Below the pieces are notes generated by a model, which saw nothing but the letters and a program-made list of their open reading frames with translations, was not told the DNA's origin and made no database searches. This document shows positions 20,914-29,479 of a stretch of DNA of 34,704 bases, one piece after another; position 1 is the first letter of the stretch, and every line of letters begins with the position of its first letter. Source of the stretch: an uncultured Oscillospiraceae bacterium (GTDB lineage Bacteria; Bacillota; Clostridia; Oscillospirales; Oscillospiraceae); assembly GCA_949841465.1 (NCBI GenBank), contig CATKZW010000034.1:1-34704 (forward strand), read 5' to 3'. The position numbers and the translations under genes were made by a program.

Positions 20914-23364
20914 TTGGATCTATTTTGGGACACATACCGGGCCTATCTCCGCTCCTATTTGCCCCAGTGGCGGTGTGCTCAGGACGGCGGGGAGCCGGAG
21001 AGCGCCGTTCTGCGGGCGGCTGTGGAGCTGATCGAGGCGTCCTGGGTCCTCATGGGCGGTCTGCCTCAAAAGCACGAGCTGGCGTTTCTCAGCGGCTGGG
21101 AGCTGGAGCCGCTGGAGGCGGAGCCGGCCTGTGCTTGGGCGGCGCTGACCGCTCCGGAGGGGGGGCCCGTCCCCGCGGGGACGGAGCTCTACATGTCCGG
21201 CGACGGCGCCCGGCTGTGGCGGACCGTGGAGGACGCCCAGGCGGAGCCGGCCCGGCTGAGCGAACAGTTCCTGACCGGGAGAGGGAAGCGGATCCCGCTC
21301 CCTCTGCCCGCGCCGGAACAGCCTGTCCGCCTCTTTGATTTCCACGGGGAGGGGCTGCCGGGGCCGGAGCTCCAATTTGCTCACCCGGACGCCTTTTCCT
21401 CCCAAGGGGGCTGCCAAGTCGAGCTGACGCTGACCCATTCGCTTTCCAAGCTGCTGGAGCCGCCCGCCGGGGAGGCGGTGTGCTGGTGGCTGGTGCGCGC
21501 ATCTGGAGGCGACGTCCCGTTGGCTCCTCCGGAAAGGGCGGAGAAGGCCCTGCGCTTTCAGCTGCCCGCCGTGCCGGACGGGTGCGCTCTGCGGGTCCGC
21601 CTGCCCGCCGCGCCGGCGATTGACCCTGCCGGCGGAGCTGCCATCCATACAAAGCGGCGGCCTCAGACTCCCGTCCTGGCCTGGGATGGGGACGCCCCCC
21701 TGGGCGGGGCAAGCTGGCTGCCCTTCGGCCAAACCCCGGAGCCGTGGAGGGCCTGTTACCTCTCCTGCCCGGATGCGCTTGCGCTTCGGAGCGCGTGGCT
21801 CACCGTCTCCTTCGCGCTGTCCTTCCAGGTGTGTGAGCAGCTGCTGCCCGGGATGGACAGAGGTCCGGAATACCGGCCGATTATGCGCCGTCTGCCCCTG
21901 CCGCCGCCTGTCCACGAGGTGCGGGCGGACCAGGTGCTGTGGGAGTACTGGAACGGCCGGATGTGGCTGCTTATACCGGGCACAGAGGGCCTGACCGGCA
22001 GCTTTGCCGCTGTGGAGCAGGGGACAGTCCAGGTTGAGGCCCGGTTTTTATGGCCGGCGGACGCGGCCCCCTGCGAGGTGGGCGGACAGACCGGGCTGTG
22101 GCTGCGGTGGCGGGTTGGCCGGGCCGGCAGCGGCGGCTGGCTGCCCCGGCGCTGTTATGCGCCTGAAATCACTGACCTCCGATTTTTGGCCCTGCTGGAG
22201 GATTCCCCCGTATCCGTATCCCTCCACGTCTGGCCCGAGGAGCGGTTTTGTCCCCTGTCCGATCCCCGCTTCCGCCTGCTTCAAGCGGCGGTCCCCGAGG
22301 GGGACTGCTGGTGGCTGGGCTTTGACCGCCCGCCCTCCGGGCCCCTTCTGCGGCTATATCTCTCCCTTCAGGACCGCCACCCGGGCGGCACCCTCACCGC
22401 CTGGGAGGCGGTGGAGGGAGGGACCCGTCCACTTCCGCTGGAGGATGGCACGCAGGGGCTGTCTCACAGCGGCGTGATTATGGTCAGCGGCGTTCAGGGC
22501 GGCATGGACGCCCGGTTTGGCCTGCGGCGCTGGTGGCTGTGCCTGCGGGATGACAGCGGACAGCTGGCCCAAGGGCGGCGGTTTCCCTGCCTGGAAGCGC
22601 TGTCCTGCGGCGCCGTCCGCCTCCGGGGAACAAACGGCGGGCGCTGCCGGGAGGGCGAGCCGCTGGCTCCCCTCCGGGGCGGGACCCTCCGGGCCGTCAC
22701 ACTGACCGAGGGATTTGGCGGGGCGCCCCAGGAAGACCGCGCCGCCTTTCTGCGGCGGGCCCGGGGCCTCCGGCACCACCAGGGCCGGTGCCTGTCCGCC
22801 CTGGACGCGGAGCAGTTGATCTGCGGACAGCTGAGGGACGTGCTGCGCACCCGCTGCCTGCGAAAGGCGAATGCGCTGTACATCGCCGTCCTGATGCGGG
22901 ACATCCGGCACCATGAGGCGGCCTTTGCCGGCAGGCGGGAGGAAATCCGCCGGTTGTTGGAGCGGGACAGCGTCCTGCCCACGCTTGGATTGGAGATTGT
23001 GGTGCAGGAGCCGGTGTTTTATCCCATCAACGCCATGGTGTGGCTGCGTGCCATGGCGGACGTTCCCTCGGAGACCATCCGCCGCCGGGTCTGCGAGGCC
23101 CTGGACCGCTTTTTTGATCCGGCCGCGGGCCGCTTTCAGGGGGAGGGCTGGCCAATCGGCCGGCTCCCAACCGAGATGGAGGCGCGCAATTTTCTCCAGG
23201 ACAAGCTGCCGGGCCTTGTGGTGGTCAGGAGTCCCTTGACCGCCGTCACCCCCGACGGCAGGGAGCTGGACTGCGCCCATATGGGCGACCCCTTCTCCCT
23301 GCCGGTTCCCGGCGGCTATACCGTCCACATACTGCGAGGGGAGGACTTGTCTTGTACTCCTTGA
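20914..23364 (+). CDS. Large baseplate wedge protein (Pvc11-like, baseplate J-like)
   Basis: This is an 816-residue protein. The start is a TTG at 20914 with GAGGTG (20901-20906) at good spacing, and no ATG lies nearby. The N-terminus (AYLRSYLPQW, LLEL-type helix) and the C-terminal region, with DRFFDPAAGRFQGEGWPIGRL and VVVRSPLTAVTP, match the baseplate J/gp6-like C-terminal module of eCIS wedge proteins. A long beta-rich middle lies between them. It forms the wedges round the hub together with the next gene product. The end overlaps the next start by 13 nt. Confidence 0.8.
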   Translation: MDLFWDTYRAYLRSYLPQWRCAQDGGEPESAVLRAAVELIEASWVLMGGLPQKHELAFLSGWELEPLEAEPACAWAALTAPEGGPVPAGTELYMSGDGARLWRTVEDAQAEPARLSEQFLTGRGKRIPLPLPAPEQPVRLFDFHGEGLPGPELQFAHPDAFSSQGGCQVELTLTHSLSKLLEPPAGEAVCWWLVRASGGDVPLAPPERAEKALRFQLPAVPDGCALRVRLPAAPAIDPAGGAAIHTKRRPQTPVLAWDGDAPLGGASWLPFGQTPEPWRACYLSCPDALALRSAWLTVSFALSFQVCEQLLPGMDRGPEYRPIMRRLPLPPPVHEVRADQVLWEYWNGRMWLLIPGTEGLTGSFAAVEQGTVQVEARFLWPADAAPCEVGGQTGLWLRWRVGRAGSGGWLPRRCYAPEITDLRFLALLEDSPVSVSLHVWPEERFCPLSDPRFRLLQAAVPEGDCWWLGFDRPPSGPLLRLYLSLQDRHPGGTLTAWEAVEGGTRPLPLEDGTQGLSHSGVIMVSGVQGGMDARFGLRRWWLCLRDDSGQLAQGRRFPCLEALSCGAVRLRGTNGGRCREGEPLAPLRGGTLRAVTLTEGFGGAPQEDRAAFLRRARGLRHHQGRCLSALDAEQLICGQLRDVLRTRCLRKANALYIAVLMRDIRHHEAAFAGRREEIRRLLERDSVLPTLGLEIVVQEPVFYPINAMVWLRAMADVPSETIRRRVCEALDRFFDPAAGRFQGEGWPIGRLPTEMEARNFLQDKLPGLVVVRSPLTAVTPDGRELDCAHMGDPFSLPVPGGYTVHILRGEDLSCTP

Positions 23365-25310
23365 ATTTGAATACCACCGGGCAGGAGGAGCTCTATGAGC
23401 GGGCCTGCGGCCGTATGGCCCAGCTGCTGCCCGGCTGGAGTGACGCCATCCCCAGCGACCCGGCCGTGGCGCTGCTGGAGCTGGCCTCCTACCTCTCGCA
23501 TGTGCAGGATCGGGAGATCAACACCCTTCGGGCGCGGCACTATCTCGCCTATCTGAAGCTTCTGGGACAGATGCCCGAAAAGCTTGCTCCGGCCCGTATG
23601 CTGGCAGTTCCCGGCGGCTGCGTCAGCCCTTGGCCGGGTATGCGTTTTGAAATGGACGGCGTTCCCTTTGAAGCGGCCAGTGTTCCATATACCGGACCCT
23701 GCCGGGTAAAGGATGTGTCGCTGGCGCAGGGCGGATGCCGGCGCGTTCTGCGGGCGGACGCCCCGCTGATATTCACCCATGAGACCCCCGCCGCGCTGGA
23801 AATTACCTTTTCCGTCCCGTTCCCCCCGGGCGTGCCCGTACAGCTCTGGCTGGAGCTGCAGCCGGAGCCGGGCCGGATGGAGCCGGAGGAGTGGACGGCC
23901 CCTCCTGTCCAGCTGCTTGCCCAAATCGAAACCGGCGGCCCGCAGGGAGGCATTCCCTGCCGGGACGGCACCTGCGGTCTGCTGCGAAGCGGGTATGTGA
24001 TGTTCACACCCCCTGTACCTTTTGATACGCTCTGCCTGGAGGTGGAGGGCGAGATCGAGGGAGAACCCCGTATTTCCGCCGTGGCGCTGTATCCCGTTGT
24101 GCTGGAGCAGCGGCGCACACGAAGCCAATGCCTGGACTTGAAGGCTCCGTTCCGCCTGCCGCCGGGCTGGGGGAAAAATTGGATCCTTCGCTTTTTTTCA
24201 CCCCAGAATGGCGGCTGGAGGGAGGAAAAGCACCTTTTCGTCCGGGAGGGCCTGGTCAAGGGGCTGTCCGGCCAGACTCCGGAGGTCGTCCGGGTCGCAG
24301 CGTGGGAGCCGGATTTTCCGGCCCTCTACCCCCTGAGGGAACTGCCCATGGAGACGGTCCGCCTGGAGGAGTGCGGAATACTGCCCGCCTCCCTTCGCCT
24401 GATGGTGGAAGAGGACGGGCTGTGGTACGACTGTCCGGTCTGTCAGCCTGAGAAGGGCCTCACTCTGCTCCGAGGCTGCCGGTGGGACGAAACGCGACAA
24501 GCGCTCCGGTTTGGAGACGGTCGGGATTTTTGCGTCCCACGCGAGGGGCGGCTTCTGGTGGCCGGGTGCGCCTGTACATTGGGGACGGGGGGGAACGGCG
24601 CCGGCGGCCTGCTGGTACGGGACGGTGTGATTCTGCGTCCCCTGGCCCCCGCTTCGGGGGGACAGGACAGTGAGGATGGGAAAACCGCCTTTTTCCGGGC
24701 GGCCAAGGAGCTGGAGCGGCCCGCGCGGGCGGTTTCGCTGGCCGACTATGAGGCGCTGGCCCTGCGTACGCCCGGCCTGGCCCTAGCCCGGGTACGGGCG
24801 GCGCCCGCCGTCCGGCTGGGCGGAGCGGGCCCCGGTGTGGTGGTTTTGGCAAAGCCGCGCTCGGCCGACCCCCTGCCGCCGCTGACCCGGTGGCAGTCGG
24901 AGCAGCTGTCCGCCTGGCTGGACCGGTTCCGGATGATCGGCGTGCCGGTGGAAGTGCGGGGCCCCCGCTACTGCCCGGTGGAGGTGAAGCTGCGGATTCA
25001 GTCCGCCGGCCCGGTTTCAGAGCCCGCCCTGCGCGCCGCGGCCTTCCGGCACACGGACGGGGTGACCGGTCCGCTGGACTTTGGCGCGGAGCTGCCCTAT
25101 ACCACGCTCTTTTCCGCGCTGAGCGCCGTTTCCGGTGTGGGCACTGTGCGCGCGCTGGAGCTGCGGGCCCTGTCCGGCTGCGGACACCGCACCCAGGAGG
25201 GCGGCATCCGGCTGGAAGCGGACGCATTGCCCTATCTGGCCCGGTTTCAGGTGACGGAGGACTGGGAGGTATATGAAAATGGAAGGGACGATCCGCCGGT
25301 ATCGGTCTGA
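23352..25310 (+). CDS. Second baseplate wedge protein (Pvc12-like, baseplate J-like)
   Basis: This is a 652-residue protein starting with TTG at 23352, preceded by GAGGGGAGG. The opening is typical of the family: LPGWSDAIPSDPAVALLELASYLSHVQDREIN. The C-terminal third holds the J-like core (RAVSLADYEALALRTPGLALARV, DRFRMIGVPVEV, PVEVKLRI and FGAELPYTTLFSALSAVSGVGTV). It pairs with the preceding large protein to build the baseplate periphery. The end overlaps the tail protein I gene by 38 nt. Confidence 0.85.
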   Translation: MYSLNLNTTGQEELYERACGRMAQLLPGWSDAIPSDPAVALLELASYLSHVQDREINTLRARHYLAYLKLLGQMPEKLAPARMLAVPGGCVSPWPGMRFEMDGVPFEAASVPYTGPCRVKDVSLAQGGCRRVLRADAPLIFTHETPAALEITFSVPFPPGVPVQLWLELQPEPGRMEPEEWTAPPVQLLAQIETGGPQGGIPCRDGTCGLLRSGYVMFTPPVPFDTLCLEVEGEIEGEPRISAVALYPVVLEQRRTRSQCLDLKAPFRLPPGWGKNWILRFFSPQNGGWREEKHLFVREGLVKGLSGQTPEVVRVAAWEPDFPALYPLRELPMETVRLEECGILPASLRLMVEEDGLWYDCPVCQPEKGLTLLRGCRWDETRQALRFGDGRDFCVPREGRLLVAGCACTLGTGGNGAGGLLVRDGVILRPLAPASGGQDSEDGKTAFFRAAKELERPARAVSLADYEALALRTPGLALARVRAAPAVRLGGAGPGVVVLAKPRSADPLPPLTRWQSEQLSAWLDRFRMIGVPVEVRGPRYCPVEVKLRIQSAGPVSEPALRAAAFRHTDGVTGPLDFGAELPYTTLFSALSAVSGVGTVRALELRALSGCGHRTQEGGIRLEADALPYLARFQVTEDWEVYENGRDDPPVSV

Positions 25311-26220
25311 TTGGGAGCTGTCCCGGTGCGGACGGTTTGAATACGGCCGCTACTGTTCCCGCTGGTATCGCGGCCTGGGCGCTGGTATGGAGTGGCTGCG
25401 GCTGTCGCTGACGGTATCCGGGCCGGTTTTGGTCAAGGTGTACGCCGCGGACGGGGAGCCGGACGATTCCATTGACGGGATGGAGCCGGTTTTGGAGCGC
25501 CAGGCGGAGGACCTGCTGCTCTACGGCGTAAAAGGGCGCTTTCTCCGCTTCACTGCGGAGCCGGGGGAGCGTCTGCGCAGCTATGAGCTGACTTTTCCCG
25601 GGTTGTCCATCGACAGCCTGCTCCCCTCCGTCATGCAGGGAGACGACGCCCTGCGGAAGCTGCTGGGGGTCTATCAGTCCCTTTATATGGACCTAAACCG
25701 GGAACTGGCCGGCTTTTCCGCCCGGTTGGACCCGCTGGGCGCCGCGCCCCTGCCGGAGCTGGCCCGCTGGCTGGGCGCCTCCGCCTGGATGGAACGGGGG
25801 CTTCCGGAGCCGGCGCTGCTGGCTGCCGCCGCGGAGCTGAACCGGCTGCGGGGGACGAAACAGGGTCTGCGCCGCCTGGCAGAGCTTGCGACCGGGCAGG
25901 AATGTGAAATCGTGGAACAATTTCAATGGGAGGCTCAGACGTGTTCTCTCCAGGAGCGGGAGAACTGCGCCCGGCTGTATGGGCCGGACCGCTCCGACAT
26001 CACGCTCCTGTTCCCGGTGGAGACCTCTGAGGAAAAGCTGTTCCGGCTCAAAGGGATTTTAGAGGACTTTATCCCCCTGGGCATATCCTATGCCGTTGTG
26101 CGCTTGGAGCCGCATATGACGCTGGACGGACACAGCTATCTGGACAGCGGCGTTCAAATCATAGAGCCTCCCCCTGCGGAGCTGGACGGTTTGGAGCGGG
26201 ACGAGCTGATTTTGGAGTGA
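25273..26220 (+). CDS. Phage tail protein I-like baseplate protein
   Basis: This is a 315-residue protein with a beta-rich N-terminal part (about 1-115) and a P2 gpI-like centre: LLPSVMQGDDALRKLLGVYQS, then PLPELARWLGASAWMERGLPE and LNRLRGTKQGLRRLAELATGQ. These signatures mark the tail protein I domain at the outer edge of baseplates. GGGAGGT precedes ATG 25273. In other eCIS and phages the next gene is usually a tail fibre. Here it is the AAA+ ATPase, and no fibre gene is recognisable. Confidence 0.78.
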   Translation: MKMEGTIRRYRSDWELSRCGRFEYGRYCSRWYRGLGAGMEWLRLSLTVSGPVLVKVYAADGEPDDSIDGMEPVLERQAEDLLLYGVKGRFLRFTAEPGERLRSYELTFPGLSIDSLLPSVMQGDDALRKLLGVYQSLYMDLNRELAGFSARLDPLGAAPLPELARWLGASAWMERGLPEPALLAAAAELNRLRGTKQGLRRLAELATGQECEIVEQFQWEAQTCSLQERENCARLYGPDRSDITLLFPVETSEEKLFRLKGILEDFIPLGISYAVVRLEPHMTLDGHSYLDSGVQIIEPPPAELDGLERDELILE

Positions 26221-26226
26221 CGGAAT

Positions 26227-28128
26227 ATGGCTGGCTATCAGGATAACGCCCAGTGCATTCTGGATTATTTGGCGCTGTTTCAGGCCTTGTCCGCCAAGGA
26301 GGCGGACGCCGGACCATGCCGGAAGCAGTGGGAGGCCATTCTCGCCCAGGAGCGGAGTTCTCACAGCGTCCAGCTGGCCCCGCCGCTCCTTCGGCAGCGG
26401 TTCCGGCTGAACGAGCGGGATTTTCTGCTGGTCATGGCCGCGCTGGCGCTGGAAATGGACGGCGGGCTGAGAAATTCCTTTCGCCGCAGCTATGGGCTGA
26501 GCCTGCCCACCATCGAATACGGCTTGCAGCTGATCTCCCCGATCTGCCCAAGCGGCTGCCAAACCCTGGCGGAGCTGGCGGGAAAAAACACCCTGTGCGG
26601 GCTGCTGCTCACCACCGCTGAGCCTGCCGCCTACCCGCTGGAGCGGCCGTTGATCCTGTGCCGGACAGCGCTGGCCTTTCTCACGGATTTGTCTCTGGCG
26701 GAGGTTCCCGCCTGTACGCCCCAGCTTGAGGACGGGACGCGGTGGCTCCCCCTTCACCAGGAGGCGCTGGAGCAGGTCAGGGCGTGGTACGGCCAAGGGG
26801 CGGAGAACGCGCTGTACCTGTGCGCCCCCGCCGGGTCCGGGCGGCGGACCCTTCTGCGCCGTGCCTGTGGCAGCGTGGTGGAACTGTCTTTAATTGAGCT
26901 TGCGGAGTTCTCTCCGCCGGACCAGGACCATGGGCTGCGGGAGGCGGCGGCGCTGGCCGTCCTGCTGAACGCCCCCATCTGTGCGCTTCCAGATTCCGGC
27001 CGGAAGGTCTTGCGCACACTGGAGCGGCTATGCCGCAAATACGCCGTCCCTCTTGCCATATTGGCGGAGGATGACGGCGCGCTGGAGGGGGCAAAAGAGG
27101 TCGTCCGCCTGCCCCAGGCGCTTCCGGCCGGCCGCCGCCGGGAGGTGTGGGCGCTCCTCGTCCCCCAGGCCGAACCCGGAGCGGTCCCCCAGGGCGCCAT
27201 GACGGTGGGCGCGGTGCGGGAGACGGCCCGTCTGGCCCTTCGGAGCGCCTCCGAATCGGGACGGGAGGCGGTCACGGCGGAGGATATCCGCCGGGCTATG
27301 CTCCAGCGGGGCGGCGCCCTGGAATTTGGCATCCGGTATCAGACCGATGTGACGCTGAGCGACATGGTTCTGCCGGACAGCCTGCGAGAGCAGCTGGAGC
27401 TGATCTGCCAGGCGGCCCTCTGCGGAGACCGGCTGGCGGACTGGGGCCTTCCGCGGCAGCGGGAAGGGGTCACGGCGGTCTTCCACGGCCCCTCCGGCAC
27501 AGGAAAGACCATGGCGGCCTCAGCCATTGCCTACCGGCTGGGGATGCCGCTGCTCCGGGCGGACCTGTCCCAGCTCATGGACAAGTATGTGGGTGAGACG
27601 GAAAAGCATCTGGGACGGCTTCTGCGCGGCGCCAGGGAAAACCACTGCGTCCTGCTGTTCGACGAGGCGGACGCCCTTTTCGGAAAGCGGGCGGCGGTGT
27701 CTTCGGGACACGACAAATACGCCAACCTGTCCACCTCTTACCTCTTGCAGGAGATCGAGCAGTATGACGGCGTGGCCATCCTCTCCACCAACCTGCTGGG
27801 CAATTTTGACGACGCTTTTTTGCGGCGGCTGCAATATATCGTCCGGTTCAGCCTGCCGGATGCGGCCCTGCGGGAGACGCTGTGGCGGCAGGTCCTTCCA
27901 GCGGAGCGGTGCGGGGAGGTCCTCCCCTACGCCGCGCTGGCCCAGGCGGAGCTGAGCCCGGCCCGGATTCTGGCCGCGGCCCGGGGGACGGCGGTGGCGG
28001 CTATGGCGGCGGGGAGTGAAACGGCGGATTTGGGGGATGTGGTGAAAGCCCTGCGGATGGAGCTGGAAAAGGACAGCAAGGCCCTGCCCAGGGAACTGGC
28101 CGGGTGGGCAAAAAAGGAGGCGACCTGA
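26227..28128 (+). CDS. AAA+ ATPase of the CIS (Pvc15-like)
   Basis: This is a 633-residue ATPase found in nearly all eCIS clusters, thought to unfold or load cargo or assist assembly. The C-terminal AAA+ module is complete: Walker A HGPSGTGKT near residue 421, Walker B VLLFDEADALFGKR near residue 475, sensor 1 ILSTNLLGN and the FLRRLQYIVRF arginine-finger region. An N-terminal AAA-like module has a degenerate P-loop (APAGSGRRTLL, near residue 201), with Arg in place of the Lys. There are therefore two modules, one probably inactive. The stop lies one base before the cargo gene, consistent with joint action on that protein. Confidence 0.88.
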   Translation: MAGYQDNAQCILDYLALFQALSAKEADAGPCRKQWEAILAQERSSHSVQLAPPLLRQRFRLNERDFLLVMAALALEMDGGLRNSFRRSYGLSLPTIEYGLQLISPICPSGCQTLAELAGKNTLCGLLLTTAEPAAYPLERPLILCRTALAFLTDLSLAEVPACTPQLEDGTRWLPLHQEALEQVRAWYGQGAENALYLCAPAGSGRRTLLRRACGSVVELSLIELAEFSPPDQDHGLREAAALAVLLNAPICALPDSGRKVLRTLERLCRKYAVPLAILAEDDGALEGAKEVVRLPQALPAGRRREVWALLVPQAEPGAVPQGAMTVGAVRETARLALRSASESGREAVTAEDIRRAMLQRGGALEFGIRYQTDVTLSDMVLPDSLREQLELICQAALCGDRLADWGLPRQREGVTAVFHGPSGTGKTMAASAIAYRLGMPLLRADLSQLMDKYVGETEKHLGRLLRGARENHCVLLFDEADALFGKRAAVSSGHDKYANLSTSYLLQEIEQYDGVAILSTNLLGNFDDAFLRRLQYIVRFSLPDAALRETLWRQVLPAERCGEVLPYAALAQAELSPARILAAARGTAVAAMAAGSETADLGDVVKALRMELEKDSKALPRELAGWAKKEAT

Positions 28129-28129
28129 G

Positions 28130-29428
28130 ATGGAAGCACGATTGCTGAAGCAAAAAATGGAGGGGCCGGAGGTCAAAAAGCCAAACCTGACCGGTATCCC
28201 CACCCAGATGAAGCTGAATTTTGAGCAGCGCAGCGGCCTGTCCTTCGACGATGTGCGGGTGCATTACAGCTCGGACAAACCCGCGCGGCTGGGGGCGTTG
28301 GCCTACACCCAGGGCAATGAGGTCTACATGGGCCCTGGGCAGGAACGGCACCTGTCCCATGAGCTGGGCCATGTGGTCCAGCAGAAGGCCGGACGGGTCC
28401 GCCCCACGGGGTGGATCGGCGGGCTGCCCCTCAACGACCAGCCGGAGCTGGAGCGGGAGGCCGACCGTGCGCCGGTGCAGTGCATGCCGGCGCCAGGCGG
28501 GCAGGATGTGGTCCAGCGGCAGCCTGACCCTGAGGAAGAGGAGGAGGAAGATGTGGGGCAGGCCGTCCTGCCTTTTGGCGACAGCTCCGCATGGTATGGT
28601 TCTATACACGATGGATATGTAGGAAGTATGTATCTTGAACACGGACGGCTGCGATTGATACATGACTTTGGGCCGGAGGCAGAGCAAACAAAAGATGAGG
28701 CCAAGCATACTGATGTCGTTCGCTATCTCATCCTATCGGATAATGATGATCTAGTTAATCTTGTGGCCAATCAATTAATAAAACTTTATGATACGGGCGC
28801 AGCGCCGGCAATAGACTCTATGCAGACGATCCTGGGCTGCTCCGTCTATCCATTGTCCGACAGCGCTTCTCTGGCGCGGTTGGGGCTGTCGCCAGAGGAA
28901 ATGGCGGCCGCAAGGCTGTTTGAGATATACCTATCGGACGGAGAATGCCGTGCTGACCATATGTCCAGAGGCGGTATTGCCCAATTACCTCCCAAGTGGA
29001 CAGACCCCACACAGGGTTCGAAGGAAAACCTCAGCGCCCTTACCTATGCGGTATCGATTGCAGAGCTGGTTTCCAAGCAAATGGCTCAATGCTATAAAAA
29101 TATCATTCCAAATATTTTAATAAATTCCCCAGAGGCGGCTTCCAATCTTTCTCAAACCGGTATATTGGTCGCAACGAGGATAATCAATTCCGCCTACTCC
29201 GACCAGCAAAGTGAGATCGCTGACAAACTGCTAGGCGAAATAAATCAGGTCATGTCGGAAGAGACAATGAGGAACGCTATAGAGGTATCCATTTATGAAG
29301 ATTATGAAGAATATGACTATCGGCCACTTAGATTTGGCGGTTTCCTGGGAAACAAAATACTAAGGGCGTCAAACCTGCTCACTCTAGAAAATTTAGGGTT
29401 CGCTGTAGACCCGGAAGAATCTGATTGA
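28130..29428 (+). CDS. DUF4157 metalloprotease-like eCIS cargo with unknown C-terminal domain
   Basis: This is a 432-residue protein. Residues ~20-115 form a DUF4157 domain, the eCIS-associated zincin-like module: LSFDDVRVHYSSDKPARLGALAYTQG in part, then the zinc motif His77-Glu-Leu-Gly-His81, with Glu110 (in LEREAD) as a likely third ligand. A Pro/Gln and Glu-rich linker follows (about 115-143, six Glu in a row). The C-terminal ~290 residues are mostly helical with a Gly/Arg-containing end, and I do not recognise them. From about 28,600 the DNA turns visibly AT-richer than the rest of the operon, a sign that this part was acquired separately. DUF4157 proteins are common CIS cargo or toxins, with the N-terminus serving loading or self-processing. 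The gene follows the AAA+ gene by one base, and no immunity gene is obvious. Confidence 0.75.
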   Translation: MEARLLKQKMEGPEVKKPNLTGIPTQMKLNFEQRSGLSFDDVRVHYSSDKPARLGALAYTQGNEVYMGPGQERHLSHELGHVVQQKAGRVRPTGWIGGLPLNDQPELEREADRAPVQCMPAPGGQDVVQRQPDPEEEEEEDVGQAVLPFGDSSAWYGSIHDGYVGSMYLEHGRLRLIHDFGPEAEQTKDEAKHTDVVRYLILSDNDDLVNLVANQLIKLYDTGAAPAIDSMQTILGCSVYPLSDSASLARLGLSPEEMAAARLFEIYLSDGECRADHMSRGGIAQLPPKWTDPTQGSKENLSALTYAVSIAELVSKQMAQCYKNIIPNILINSPEAASNLSQTGILVATRIINSAYSDQQSEIADKLLGEINQVMSEETMRNAIEVSIYEDYEEYDYRPLRFGGFLGNKILRASNLLTLENLGFAVDPEESD

Positions 29429-29479
29429 TCCCTTCCGGCTATCAAATCATAGTTTACATACAAGGGATGGGATCAGCAT

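Noticed and set aside
6745..29428. Prophage or R-type tailocin
   Set aside because: There are no capsid, portal, terminase, holin or endolysin genes. The DUF4255, AAA+ and DUF4157 genes are eCIS hallmarks.
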